The notes under the pieces are model-generated. The model worked only from the letters and a program-made list of their open reading frames with translations. It had not been told where the DNA came from and made no database searches. Both the position numbers and the translations under genes were made by a program. Of a stretch of 64,000 nt of DNA, positions 17,189 through 27,247 are shown in pieces. The DNA is from Ruania halotolerans (GTDB taxonomy: Bacteria; Actinomycetota; Actinomycetes; Actinomycetales; Beutenbergiaceae), in NCBI RefSeq assembly GCF_021049285.1, contig NZ_CP088017.1, positions 2,801,380-2,865,379 of the forward strand, written 5' to 3'. Numbering within the stretch: position 1 is the first letter of the stretch; the number at the start of each line of letters is the position of its first letter.

Positions 17189-18862
17189 CTATTCGGCTGC
17201 GATTTCGCACGTGTGCGCGGTGCGTTGCGCCGCCGTCACGGTTTTCTCACCGTCGGGCCCCTCACCCTGAGAGGCACCTGACGTGGCGGCTGGTTCACAC
17301 TCCGCGAGCCACTGCGCGAGCCCGCAGACGGCGTCCGTACAGCCGCCGCAGCCGGTGGTGGCCCGGGTGGTGCGTGCGATCTCCTCCGTGGACTGGGCTC
17401 CGCGCCGCCAGGTGGCGACGATGTCGCCCTTGCTGACGCCGTTGCAGGTGCACACGGTGGTGCTCTCCGGCATCCGGGAGGGGTCGGCCGCGGGCGCCGG
17501 CGCCTGAGTGAGGGGGCGCAGCAGCAGGTGGGCGGGGTCATTCGGTACCGGCAGGCGGCGGGTATAGCTGGCCACCAGATCGGCGCCCACGTCCGGTGCA
17601 CCCACACACGAGGCAGCCACGAGGACGCCATCACGGACGGTGGCGCTCAGGTGCCGCCCACCGTCCGGGTCGGCGAGGGTGACGGTGCGCTCGGCTGGGT
17701 CATCGCCCCTGCGCGCGGGCGTCCCCATCGTGACGACGTCCAGGCCGGCGGCCTTGAGCCGCACCACATCGGTGCCGGCGGCCGGGGCTGCATCCGGGGC
17801 CGCGACCGGCGGCGACGACCCAGCGGCGCGATCGATGGGCCGGGAGACCACGGCCAGGCTGAGCCGCAACGCCATACTGGGCCGCTCGCCACCAGCCCGG
17901 GTCGAGGAGTCGCTGGTCGTGGAGTCCTGCGCAGTGAGGTGTTCGGCGAGGCGGCGGGCCTGGTCCCACCCCTGGGCGATCAGGCCGGTACCTCCCTCGG
18001 GTGGCTGGGCGCAATCCCCGATCGCGTGCACCCGTGCATCTGCCGGGCTGGTCAGGTCCTGGCCCACCAGCACCCCGCGATCCACGGGTAGGCCCGCCTG
18101 CCGGGCGAGCGCCGTCTCCGGCTCAGTCCCGCAGGCCAGCACCAGCAGATCGGTGGGCACGTGCTGCTGCGCCTCTCCGACTCGAGCGACCACCCCGGTG
18201 AGTCTGCCGCCACTGGTGCGCACCGCCGTCGTGCGTGCATCGGTGATCACGGTGGCGCCGAGGCGGCGCAGCTCAGCCGTGACCACGGTGGCGGCGGCCG
18301 GATCGAGCTGGCGGTCCATCGGCCCGGCGCCGGTGTGCAGCACGGTGACCTCCAGGCCACGGCGAATCAGCCCGCACGCTGCCTCAAGTCCGAGCACTCC
18401 GGCGCCGATGACGGTGGCGGTGCGGGCATTGGCGCATCCCGCCACGATCTCGCGGGCATCGTCGAGCGTGCGCAGGGCGTGCACTCCGGCCGGCAGGTCC
18501 GGATGCAGCCCATCGACGGCGGGGATCCGGGCGGCCGACCCCGTGGCCAGCACGAGGTGGTCGTAGTCGTACCACCCGTCGTCGGTTCCCACACGACGCG
18601 CATGGGTATCGATCATGCGCGCTGCAGAGCCGTGGCGGATCTGCAGATGCTCCGACCGTATGGCAGGCAGGGTCAGGGCGGTCAGATCGGACCGGCCGGC
18701 CACCACCTCGCTGAGCAGCACCCGGTTGTAGGGCTCGTACTCCTCGGCGCCCAGGACCTGCACTGTCACGCTGCCGGGGTCCGCGCGGGCGATCAGGTCC
18801 TCGGCGAACCGGGCACCGACCATCCCATGGCCGATCACCACGATCCGGCGTGGGGCGCTCAT
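17189..18862 (-). CDS. FAD/NAD(P)H electron-transfer protein with BFD [2Fe-2S] domain, NasB-like
   Basis: Protein of 557 aa related to the N-terminal half of NirB and to assimilatory nitrate reductase reductase subunits. An FAD-binding motif VVIGHGMVGARFAEDL is at residues 8-23. A second, NAD-binding motif TVIGAGVLGLEAACGL is near residue 150. A BFD-like cluster with VCTCNGV and TTGCGGCTDAVC lies near 470-515. It most likely passes electrons from NAD(P)H to the nitrate reductase encoded directly upstream, because its ATG overlaps the nasA stop (ATGA). The Pro/Ala-rich stretch near residue 360 separates the flavin and cluster parts. A second nitrite reductase is excluded because the siroheme domain is absent. 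Confidence 0.85.
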   Translation of the reverse strand: MSAPRRIVVIGHGMVGARFAEDLIARADPGSVTVQVLGAEEYEPYNRVLLSEVVAGRSDLTALTLPAIRSEHLQIRHGSAARMIDTHARRVGTDDGWYDYDHLVLATGSAARIPAVDGLHPDLPAGVHALRTLDDAREIVAGCANARTATVIGAGVLGLEAACGLIRRGLEVTVLHTGAGPMDRQLDPAAATVVTAELRRLGATVITDARTTAVRTSGGRLTGVVARVGEAQQHVPTDLLVLACGTEPETALARQAGLPVDRGVLVGQDLTSPADARVHAIGDCAQPPEGGTGLIAQGWDQARRLAEHLTAQDSTTSDSSTRAGGERPSMALRLSLAVVSRPIDRAAGSSPPVAAPDAAPAAGTDVVRLKAAGLDVVTMGTPARRGDDPAERTVTLADPDGGRHLSATVRDGVLVAASCVGAPDVGADLVASYTRRLPVPNDPAHLLLRPLTQAPAPAADPSRMPESTTVCTCNGVSKGDIVATWRRGAQSTEEIARTTRATTGCGGCTDAVCGLAQWLAECEPAATSGASQGEGPDGEKTVTAAQRTAHTCEIAAE

Positions 18863-21081
18863 CGATGCACTCCTGTCGTTGAACGGCCTTCGGATGGCTC
18901 TAATGCGATGGCGCACACCTTGAACTCGGGCATCCCCGAGATCGGGTCGGTGGCATCGCTGGTCAGCAGGTTCACGCTGCCGGTGCCGCTGAAGTGGAAT
19001 GGCATGAAGACGGTGTCGGTGCGGATGGACTCCGACCATCGGGCACGGGCCACGGCCACACCGCGGGCCGAGCGGAGCCGGACCAGAACGCCGTCGTCGA
19101 TACCCAACCGGGTGGCCAGCAGCGGGTGAATCTCCGCCTGAGGTTCGGCCACGATCCGGTTCAGTTCCGCGACCCGACGGGTCTGTGCACCGGACTGGTA
19201 GTGCTGCAGCACGCGGCCGGTGACCAGGTAGATCGGCGTCTCGGGCCGCACATCGTCCGCGGGTGCGTGGTGGTCCACCGGGATCATCCGGGCGCGACCG
19301 TCCGGTGTGGCGAACGTATCCAGGAACGTTCGTGGTGTTCCTGGATGGTCCGGAGTGGGCACCGGCCAGAAGAAGCCGGGGCCTTCCTCGGCCTCGTCGG
19401 CGTCCAGCCTGGTGTGGCTCAGCCCGGCGTAGTCGGCCACTCCCCCAGCCGAGGCACGGGCGAGTTCGTCGAACACCTCGGCAGGGTCGGTGTCGAACCG
19501 GACCGTCGATCCGAGGCGCCGAGCCAGCTCTGCGAAAATCCACAGCTCGGATCGCGCCTGCCCGGGCGGTTCCACCGCCTGACGGCGGCGGATCACCCGG
19601 CCCTCCAGGGAGGTCATCGTGCCCTCCTCCTCGGCCCACTGGGTCACCGGCAGCACCACATCGGCGCGCTGAGCCGTCTCCGAAGGCACGAAGTCGCACA
19701 CCACGAGCAGATCGAGCCGGTCCAGCGCAGCGGCCACCCGGTTCACATTCGGGGCACTGACCAGCACGTTCGATCCGTGCACGAACAGGGCACGTGGTCC
19801 AGCTCGTCCGGCCAGGGCCTCTTCACCGAGCGGCTGGCCGAGCCCGGTGAGTAGTTCGACGGCGGGGCGCCCAGGGCCGGGGATGCTCGCCTCCGGGACA
19901 CCCCAGACGGCGGCGGCGTGTGCGCGGGCGGCCGGATCGGTGATCGAGCGGTAGCCCGGGAGCTGGTCGGCCTTCTGCCCGTGCTCACGACCGCCCTGAC
20001 CGTTGCCCTGGCCGGTGATGGCTCCGTAACCGCTGCCCACCCGGCCCGGCAGCCCGAGGGCGAGCGCCAGGTTGATGGTGGCCGTGACCGTGGCCGTGCC
20101 CTGGCTGGACTGCTCCACCCCACGCCCGGTGAGCAGATACGCACCCCGGCCGCCGTGGACCGGCGCTGCGGCGGCAAGCATCCGGGCCACCCGGCGCAGC
20201 GTGCCGGCAGGCACCCCGCAGATCGTCTCGGCACGCTCTGGCCACCACGCGGCGACGGACCGGCGCACCTGGTCGAACCCCGTGGCCCGTTCGGCCAGGT
20301 ACTCAGGGTCGATGAGGTCTTCGGCGATGATCACGTGCGTGAGCGCGAGCAGCACCACCAGGTCGGTGCCCGGGACAGGTTGGACGTGCACACCCTGACT
20401 GCCCTCGCCCCAGGTGCCGGTCGGCTCCCCGGTGAGGGCCGCCGTCCGGCTTCTGCGCGGATCGACCACCACGAGGCCGCCCCGGCCGCGGACCTGCTCG
20501 AGGTGCTGCACAGAGGGGGGCATCGTCTCGGCCAGGTTCGAACCGAGCAGCACCACCACGTCCGCACCCGCCAGGTCGGTCAACGGGAACGGTAGCCCGC
20601 GGTCGAGGCCGAAGGCACGGTTGGTGCCAGCCGCTGCGCTGGACATACAGAACCGGCCGTTGTAGTCGATATTCGGGGTCCGCAACACCGTGCGGGCGAA
20701 CTTGCCCAGGGCGTAGGCCTTCTCATTGGTCAGACCGCCACCGCCGAACACGGCCACCGACTCGCGGCCGTGGTCGGCCTGGATACTCGAGACTCGATCG
20801 GTGATGGCAGTCAGCGCCTCCTCCCAGCTCACCGGGCGCAGCTCACCGTCGAGGGCGCGCAGCAATGGCGTGGTGATCCGATCCGGAGTGCGCAACAGTT
20901 CAGCGCTGGTCCACCCCTTCTGGCACAGGCCACCGGCGTTCGTCGGGAACTGCCGGGGACTGACCGTCACCGGAACGGCACCGTTAGCAGGTTCTAAGGC
21001 CATCCCGCACTGGAGGGCGCAATACGGACAGTGCGTCTGAGCCGCCGCCGTAGTGACGGGCTCTGTCACGCTCGCCGCCAT
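18859..21081 (-). CDS. nasA: Assimilatory nitrate reductase catalytic subunit
   Basis: Molybdopterin oxidoreductase of 740 aa that reduces nitrate to nitrite in the cytoplasm. The N-terminal [4Fe-4S] site reads CPYCALQC at residues 18-25, with the fourth Cys in GGLCQKGW near 53. The bis-MGD domains follow (FGGGGLTNEKAY, GSNLAETMPP, GQGNGQGGREHG). The C-terminal dinucleotide-binding domain contains LVTGRVLQHYQSGAQTRR. There is no signal peptide, which fits assimilatory NasA/NarB and not periplasmic Nap. The ATG shares one base with the narK stop (TGATG). Formate dehydrogenase is unlikely given the operon. Confidence 0.94.
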   Translation of the reverse strand: MAASVTEPVTTAAAQTHCPYCALQCGMALEPANGAVPVTVSPRQFPTNAGGLCQKGWTSAELLRTPDRITTPLLRALDGELRPVSWEEALTAITDRVSSIQADHGRESVAVFGGGGLTNEKAYALGKFARTVLRTPNIDYNGRFCMSSAAAGTNRAFGLDRGLPFPLTDLAGADVVVLLGSNLAETMPPSVQHLEQVRGRGGLVVVDPRRSRTAALTGEPTGTWGEGSQGVHVQPVPGTDLVVLLALTHVIIAEDLIDPEYLAERATGFDQVRRSVAAWWPERAETICGVPAGTLRRVARMLAAAAPVHGGRGAYLLTGRGVEQSSQGTATVTATINLALALGLPGRVGSGYGAITGQGNGQGGREHGQKADQLPGYRSITDPAARAHAAAVWGVPEASIPGPGRPAVELLTGLGQPLGEEALAGRAGPRALFVHGSNVLVSAPNVNRVAAALDRLDLLVVCDFVPSETAQRADVVLPVTQWAEEEGTMTSLEGRVIRRRQAVEPPGQARSELWIFAELARRLGSTVRFDTDPAEVFDELARASAGGVADYAGLSHTRLDADEAEEGPGFFWPVPTPDHPGTPRTFLDTFATPDGRARMIPVDHHAPADDVRPETPIYLVTGRVLQHYQSGAQTRRVAELNRIVAEPQAEIHPLLATRLGIDDGVLVRLRSARGVAVARARWSESIRTDTVFMPFHFSGTGSVNLLTSDATDPISGMPEFKVCAIALEPSEGRSTTGVHR

Positions 21082-22463
21082 CAGATGCCAGCGGCGGCGA
21101 TTGCCGAACCGCGGCGCACATACACAGCCCAGGTGACCACGGCCATTGCGCCGTAGCAGGCGATGAACAGCCACAGGGCGGGCATCAGCGAACCGGCCAG
21201 ATCGGTGGAGACGGCGAATCCGCGAGGGATGAGGAACCCGCCGAAGGCGCCGACGGCTCCGGCGATGCCGATACATCCGGCGGCTGCACGGCGGGCCCGG
21301 GAGGCTTCCTCAGGCGTGTGGACGCCGGCACGGAACACCGCCGGGATCATCCGGTAGATCGACCCGTTCCCCACACCTGAGGCGATGAACAGCACCATGA
21401 ACGAACCGAAGAAGAGGCCGAAATTGCCGCCTCCCAGCGCCTGGATCACCCCCATCGCGCCGATAGCCATCACTGCGTAGGAGATGATCGAGACCCAAGC
21501 CCCGCCGACCTTGTCGGCGATGATGCCGCCGAGCGGCCGGGCCACGGATCCGACCAGGGCGCCGACGAACGCGATAGAGAGCGTCATCTCAGGGAACTCG
21601 CTACGCATCAGCGTGGGGAAGGCGCCGGAGTAGCCGATGAAGGACCCGAACGTGCCGATGTAGAGGAAGGAGATGATCCAGGTGTGCTTCTTCCGCGTGG
21701 CCACGGCGAAAGAGCGCACGTCCGCCTTGGCGGTGCCGAGGTTGTCCATGAACCGCCACGCGAGGAACGCAGCCAGAATCGCCAACGGGATGAACATCAG
21801 TCCGGCACGCTCCAGAGCGATACCCGCTCCGGCCACGATCACCAGCGGCACCGCGAGCTGGACCGCGGCCGTGCCGACATTTCCACCGGCGGCGTTCATC
21901 CCGAGTGCGCGGCCCTTCTCCTTCTCCGGGTAGAAGAAGGAGATGTTCGCCATCGACGAGGCAAAGTTGCCGCCGCCGACGCCGGCGAGGGCGGCGATCG
22001 CCAGGAGGGCTTCGAACGGCAGGTCCGGGCGCTGCACGGCGAACACGAGTGCCGTCGTCGGAAGGAGCAGCAGGAGTGCGGAGACGATCGTCCAGTTCCG
22101 GCCCCCGAAGACCGGGACGGCGAAGGTGTACGGGATGCGCAGAGTGGCGCCCACCAGGCTGGGCACGGCGATCAGCCAGAACTGCTGATCTACGGTGAGG
22201 GCGAAGCCGGCCGAGGCGAGCTGTGGTACCACGATCGACCAGAGAGCCCACACCCCGAACCCGAGGAACTCCGCGAAGATCGAGATCCCCAGGTTCCGGC
22301 GGGCTACCCGGCGGCCACCCCCCTCCCAGGAGGCGTGGTCCTCCGGGTCCCAGTGCTCGATCCACCGGCCGGTGCGACGCTTCGGGGCCACAGTCGTAGC
22401 GCCCGGCGCGGCTCCTGCGAGCGTGGGTTCCTCGGTGACGGACGACGGCGCTGGTGTAGACAT
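21081..22463 (-). CDS. narK: Nitrate/nitrite MFS transporter
   Basis: Major facilitator protein of 460 aa with about 12 transmembrane segments in the nitrate/nitrite porter family. The nitrate signature appears as GGGNFASSMANISFFYP near residue 173 and GVGNGSIYRMIP near residue 360. The N-terminal 60 residues are cytoplasmic and include WDPEDHASWE. It is the first gene of the nitrate operon. AGGAG lies 7 nt upstream of the ATG, and the 146-bp upstream gap carries the only plausible promoter region for the seven-gene unit. Nitrate import or nitrite/nitrate exchange are both possible. Confidence 0.93.
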   Translation of the reverse strand: MSTPAPSSVTEEPTLAGAAPGATTVAPKRRTGRWIEHWDPEDHASWEGGGRRVARRNLGISIFAEFLGFGVWALWSIVVPQLASAGFALTVDQQFWLIAVPSLVGATLRIPYTFAVPVFGGRNWTIVSALLLLLPTTALVFAVQRPDLPFEALLAIAALAGVGGGNFASSMANISFFYPEKEKGRALGMNAAGGNVGTAAVQLAVPLVIVAGAGIALERAGLMFIPLAILAAFLAWRFMDNLGTAKADVRSFAVATRKKHTWIISFLYIGTFGSFIGYSGAFPTLMRSEFPEMTLSIAFVGALVGSVARPLGGIIADKVGGAWVSIISYAVMAIGAMGVIQALGGGNFGLFFGSFMVLFIASGVGNGSIYRMIPAVFRAGVHTPEEASRARRAAAGCIGIAGAVGAFGGFLIPRGFAVSTDLAGSLMPALWLFIACYGAMAVVTWAVYVRRGSAIAAAGI

Positions 22464-22478
22464 GTGGCCTCTCCTGGT

Positions 22479-22506
22479 GACGTACCGATCAGTGGGTACG
22501 ACGCTA
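22479..22506 (-). promoter_or_regulatory. Putative narK promoter -10 and overlapping inverted repeat
   Basis: On the minus strand TAGCGT (22506-22501) fits an actinobacterial TANNNT -10. It directly adjoins an inverted repeat GACGTACC (22479-22486)/GGTACGAC (22495-22502), 7 of 8 pairs with an 8-nt spacer, that would fall over the start site and leader. It lies 16 to 43 nt upstream of the narK ATG. The role is inferred from position only. Confidence 0.3.
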
Positions 22507-22538
22507 GGGAGGCCGTGTTCGCCGGACGGGTCCGAGCA

Positions 22539-22554
22539 GTTACGCCGCCGTAAT
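22539..22554 (-). promoter_or_regulatory. Candidate GlnR box upstream of the nitrate operon
   Basis: On the minus strand the sequence is ATTAC-n6-GTAAC. It matches the actinobacterial GlnR a/b half-site layout GTnAC-n6-GAAAC at four of five positions in each half. It also forms a perfect TTACG/CGTAA inverted repeat. It is centred about 43 nt upstream of the proposed -10, a normal activator position. The presence of nnaR, a known GlnR partner, in the operon supports the assignment. Confidence 0.42.
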
Positions 22555-22609
22555 GTTTATCGCACAGGCTGCAGCCGACCGATGTGAGAGGTCGTGGCGC
22601 CCAGAGCGC

Positions 22610-22948
22610 TCAGGTGTGCCCAGGCTTCTCGGAGGCGATGTCCTCGTGGTGCCGGATCACTTCGGCGATGATGAAGGCGAGGAACTTCTCAGCGAATACC
22701 GGGTCAAGGCCTGCTGCCTCTGCGAGCGCCTTCAGCCGGGCGATCTGTACTTCTTCGCGCGCAGGGTCCGAGGGCGGGAGCCCGTGCTCGGCCTTCAGCC
22801 GACCGACCGCCTGGGTGCACTTGAATCGCTCGGCGAGCAGGTGCACGAGGGCGGCATCGATGTTGTCGATGCTTCCGCGCAGCCCGCCCAATCGCTCCGG
22901 CACCGCTGCACCGGCCGTTTCTCCCGTGCTGCGGGGCCCATCGCTCAT
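22610..22948 (-). CDS. Chorismate mutase (AroQ class)
   Basis: Small all-helical protein of 112 aa with the chorismate mutase type II pattern. It has RGSIDNIDAALVHLLAERF near residues 24-42, then the Arg/Lys-containing helix TQAVGRLKAEHGLPPSDPAREE, and EVIRHHEDIA near the end. It would convert chorismate to prephenate for Phe and Tyr synthesis. It is monofunctional, with no prephenate dehydratase or DAHP synthase fusion. It follows the baeRF-like gene by 24 bp on the same strand and probably shares its transcript. Confidence 0.88.
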   Translation of the reverse strand: MSDGPRSTGETAGAAVPERLGGLRGSIDNIDAALVHLLAERFKCTQAVGRLKAEHGLPPSDPAREEVQIARLKALAEAAGLDPVFAEKFLAFIIAEVIRHHEDIASEKPGHT

Positions 22949-22972
22949 GACCCCATCTTAGGGGTTCGGGCG

Positions 22973-24184
22973 TCACTCCTGAGCAGCCGCTTGAGCCCGT
23001 TGGCTGTCGCCGCTGTGGGTGTAGGCGGTCTCGGCCGGCGTGCCGGCGTCGTTCCAGCGCAACACGGCCCCGACGCCGTCAGGGATCTCGAGCGACTCGG
23101 CGAGTGTGATCCCCGCCGACTGGTCGAGTACCGCGCGGCCGAGGGCGAGGTCCGCTCGCACCTCCCGCGGATCGGAGGCCCCGAGATCGGCGAGATCCTC
23201 AGCTGACATGCCCAACTGGAGCGGGTCGTCACCGATCCATAACCGGCGCTGAGCGAGCCGCTCGGCGGGTGTATTGAAGGCGCTGACATCGAGCACCAGG
23301 TGCGCCACCTGTCCGCGCCGCAGCACGGCGACGACGTCGGCCAGTCCACTCACCGCTGCACCGTCCCGGCCGCTCTCCTGGCGGAACTGCTCGAGAACCG
23401 CCTCTCGCCGACGCATCCGGAACTCGGTGACCACCTCGTCCACAGCGGCGGAAAAGGCGCGGGAGTTGATTCCCTCGGTGCGGGCGCCCCCCGGTACGTC
23501 CACGAGGGCTTCGCGGGCCTGGGCACCGAGCGCGCCCTCCACGTAGGTGGTCGAGCGCACGTCGCCCGTGAGCAATACGAGGTCGGGCTGCTCCTCAGCC
23601 ACCACCGTGTCCACCTCGGCGGCCACGGTCTCGGCGTTGCGCTCCCAGGAGTCTTCTGCACGATTATTGACCCGGTCCCGCGGCAACTCGCGGCTCGGCC
23701 GGACCTTCGTCAGCACGTCGTGATCGCCGTCCACTTCTCGGTCCTCGAGCGTGCGGTCACCCATCGCGGCGGACGCTTCATGCAATGACAGATGCGCACC
23801 GGCACGGTCGGACTCGACAACGAGATACAGTGCTGCGGCGTCAGCTGCGTGCGCGAGCGCGACGGCATGCGGGCGATCCGAGACCACGGCTTCGCTCACG
23901 GTTGGTGGTTCCGGGAGCACCCGGTCGAGCAGCACCTCGCCGGCGGCAGCCACCAGGACTCGCCCGTGCGGCCCGTGGACCCATGTCGGGCGCTCCAGCG
24001 CGGAGGTGACCGTCTCGATGTCGGCCGCAGGCGCCTCCTCGACACCATCGAGGATCACCGAACGGCACAGGTCAGCCCACCGGTCGAGAACCACGGCGTT
24101 GCGCCCGTCCTCGGAGCGCGTGGCGTCGATCAGCACAGTCAGAACAGGGGCATGGTCAGGCAGAGACAACTCGGGAAGATTCAC
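22973..24184 (-). CDS. baeRF/Vms1-like protein (eRF1-domain family, Rv2629-like)
   Basis: Protein of 403 aa resembling mycobacterial Rv2629 and the bacterial archaeo-eukaryotic release factor (baeRF) group. Features include an N-terminal alpha/beta region, the segment VVAEEQPDLVLLTGDVRSTTYVEGAL-like strand-helix near residue 200, and a C-terminal half with VLRRGQVAHLVLD. This recalls the L7Ae-like domain of eRF1 and Vms1 relatives, which act on peptidyl-tRNA in stalled ribosomes. The segment DVPGGARTEGINS near residue 240 lies where Vms1-type proteins carry their catalytic loop, but a GGQ motif is not present. Translation quality control is therefore an inference. It is next to clpX, clpP and tig, all protein quality genes. 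Confidence 0.72.
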   Translation of the reverse strand: MNLPELSLPDHAPVLTVLIDATRSEDGRNAVVLDRWADLCRSVILDGVEEAPAADIETVTSALERPTWVHGPHGRVLVAAAGEVLLDRVLPEPPTVSEAVVSDRPHAVALAHAADAAALYLVVESDRAGAHLSLHEASAAMGDRTLEDREVDGDHDVLTKVRPSRELPRDRVNNRAEDSWERNAETVAAEVDTVVAEEQPDLVLLTGDVRSTTYVEGALGAQAREALVDVPGGARTEGINSRAFSAAVDEVVTEFRMRRREAVLEQFRQESGRDGAAVSGLADVVAVLRRGQVAHLVLDVSAFNTPAERLAQRRLWIGDDPLQLGMSAEDLADLGASDPREVRADLALGRAVLDQSAGITLAESLEIPDGVGAVLRWNDAGTPAETAYTHSGDSQRAQAAAQE

Positions 24185-24273
24185 GAATGAGACCTCGCTT
24201 CCTCATCGGATGCTGGTCCTATCCACCCTGCCTTCTCCGACGCGTTCTCGCGACCTCGGCAGGCGCGATTCGC

Positions 24274-25557
<1,284 letters not shown>

Positions 25558-25751
25558 ATCTCCTCACCTCTCTGCCGTCGTGGGCCGACTGCATGGTCGT
25601 CGTGATCATTCTGCGCCATCGAAGTCCCAGCGACCACCCGTAACCAGGTCGTCGAGACCACCACAGTCCACGATACGGGGCGCGTCACGTGGATATCGCA
25701 GGCGGCCCGCCGCGTGTCGTCACGCGGCGGGCCGGCCGAGGGTGTCTGTGC

Positions 25752-26426
25752 TCAGTCCTTGCTCTTGCCCGCGGTCAGGGCCGGGGCCTTGCGGCTGTCC
25801 AGCACCTGGTCCACAAGGCCGTAGTCAAGCGCCTGCTTGGCGGAGAGGATCTTGTCCCGTTCGATGTCCTTGCGGACCTTCTCCACATCGGTGCCGCTGT
25901 GCGTGGCGATCGTGGTTTCGAGCCACTCCCGCATCCGCATCACCTCGTTGGCGTGAATCTCGATGTCCGAGGCCTGTCCGAATCCACCCTCAAGAGCTGG
26001 CTGGTGGATCAGCACCCGTGCGTTCGGCAGCGCCAGCCGCTTACCCGGTGCCCCGGCTGCGAGCAGCACAGCCGCCGCGGAGGCCGCCTGGCCGAGGCAG
26101 ACAGTCTGGATCTGCGGCCGGATGTACTGCATGGTGTCGTAGATCGCCGTCATCGCGGTGAACGAGCCGCCCGGGGAGTTGATGTACAGGATGATGTCCT
26201 GATCCGGATCCTGGCTTTCCAGCACGAGAAGCTGGGCCATGATGTCGTCGGCCGAGGCGTCGTCCACCTGGACACCGAGGAAGATGATCCGATCCTCGAA
26301 CAGCTTGGTGTAGGGGTCTTGGCGCTTGAAGCCGTAGGCGGTGCGCTCCTCGAACTGGGGCAGCACGTAACGCGCACCCGGGCTCTGCGGGGCCTGGCCA
26401 CCGAAGGCGTGGGGGGAAAAGTTCAC
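25752..26426 (-). CDS. clpP2: ATP-dependent Clp protease proteolytic subunit 2
   Basis: Serine protease subunit of 224 aa. The catalytic Ser lies in [14 protein letters not shown] and the His in LIHQPAL, with the Asp near the C terminus. It has the longer N-terminal region usual for the downstream ClpP of an actinobacterial pair (ClpP2). GTG 26426 is chosen because AAGGAG lies 10 nt upstream and because it leaves the N terminus at the normal length. Paired with ClpP1 it should form the mixed tetradecamer known in mycobacteria. Confidence 0.95.
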   Translation of the reverse strand: MNFSPHAFGGQAPQSPGARYVLPQFEERTAYGFKRQDPYTKLFEDRIIFLGVQVDDASADDIMAQLLVLESQDPDQDIILYINSPGGSFTAMTAIYDTMQYIRPQIQTVCLGQAASAAAVLLAAGAPGKRLALPNARVLIHQPALEGGFGQASDIEIHANEVMRMREWLETTIATHSGTDVEKVRKDIERDKILSAKQALDYGLVDQVLDSRKAPALTAGKSKD

Positions 26427-26460
26427 GATGTACTCGCTCCTTGTCAGTGGTGAACCGGGC

Positions 26461-27078
26461 TCAGGCGCTCGTGCCGCCGCCGCCTGCGACGGCGTCAGCG
26501 CTGGAGACCACATGGTCGATGAAGCCGTACTCGAGGGCCTGGTCGGCGGTGAACCACCGGTCCCTATCGGCATCGCGGTTGATCTCCTCCACGGTGCGCC
26601 CGGTCTGTTCGGCTGTGAGCTCGGCCATGACCCGCTTCATGTGCAGGATCAACTCGGCGTTGATCCTGATGTCTGAGGCGGTCCCGCCGATGCCGCCGGA
26701 AGGCTGATGCATCATCACTCGAGCGTGCGGTGTGGCGTATCGCTTCCCCTTGGCACCGGAGGCGAGGAGGAACTGGCCCATCGACGCGGCCATCCCCATC
26801 GCCACGGTGGCCACATCAGGCTTGATGTACTGCATGGTGTCGTAGATCGCCATGCCCGCCGTCACGGAGCCGCCGGGAGAGTTGATGTAGAGCCAGATGT
26901 CCTTGTCGGGATCCTCAGCGCCGAGCAGGAGCAACTGCGCACAGATCTGATTGGCGTTCTCGTCCCGAACTTCGGAGCCGAGCCAGATGATCCGCTCCTT
27001 GAGGAGACGGTTGTAGATGTGGTCACCCAGCGCGAAACCTGGTGTGTCGCCGCCGGCGGCCTGTGGGAAGTCACTCAC
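26461..27078 (-). CDS. clpP1: ATP-dependent Clp protease proteolytic subunit 1
   Basis: ClpP protease subunit of 205 aa. The catalytic Ser is in [15 protein letters not shown] near residue 97, the His in MMHQPSGG, and the handle region has [16 protein letters not shown]. It is 34 bp upstream of clpP2 on the same strand and presumably co-transcribed with it. The C-terminal tail ends in a Gly-rich stretch (VAGGGGTSA). No ClgR-type operator was identified upstream. Confidence 0.96.
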   Translation of the reverse strand: MSDFPQAAGGDTPGFALGDHIYNRLLKERIIWLGSEVRDENANQICAQLLLLGAEDPDKDIWLYINSPGGSVTAGMAIYDTMQYIKPDVATVAMGMAASMGQFLLASGAKGKRYATPHARVMMHQPSGGIGGTASDIRINAELILHMKRVMAELTAEQTGRTVEEINRDADRDRWFTADQALEYGFIDHVVSSADAVAGGGGTSA

Positions 27079-27194
27079 GTGCCTGCTCCTGATCGTCTGA
27101 TTCGTGGTCGAAGGTCTGCGATGACACTAACGCCGGTGCGGTGCCAGACCTGCCCGTGGCCGGGCCTATTTCGCTGACGGCGCACGAGGGACGG

Positions 27195-27230
27195 CGAAGC
27201 CCTCGCACCACACGAGGTACGAGGGCTTCG
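27195..27230 (-). terminator. Terminator after tig
   Basis: Perfect 11-bp stem CGAAGCCCTCG (27195-27205)/CGAGGGCTTCG (27220-27230) with a 14-nt loop, starting 17 nt beyond the tig stop codon. It separates tig transcription from the clpP1-clpP2 unit. No U-run is present, as is common in actinobacteria. Confidence 0.65.
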
Positions 27231-27247
27231 TCGGATGCAGCTAAGAC

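Noticed and set aside
15181-17436. 751-aa plus-strand frame antisense to nirB
   Set aside because: It is a GC-rich shadow frame. The minus-strand nirB has all catalytic motifs and the plus-strand sequence is Arg/His/Gly-rich without domains.
17189-19699. Extended 836-aa reading of the NasB-like gene
   Set aside because: The first 279 residues lie antisense-free inside nasA but in another frame. The supported start is ATG 18862 with the flavin motif and the ATGA overlap.
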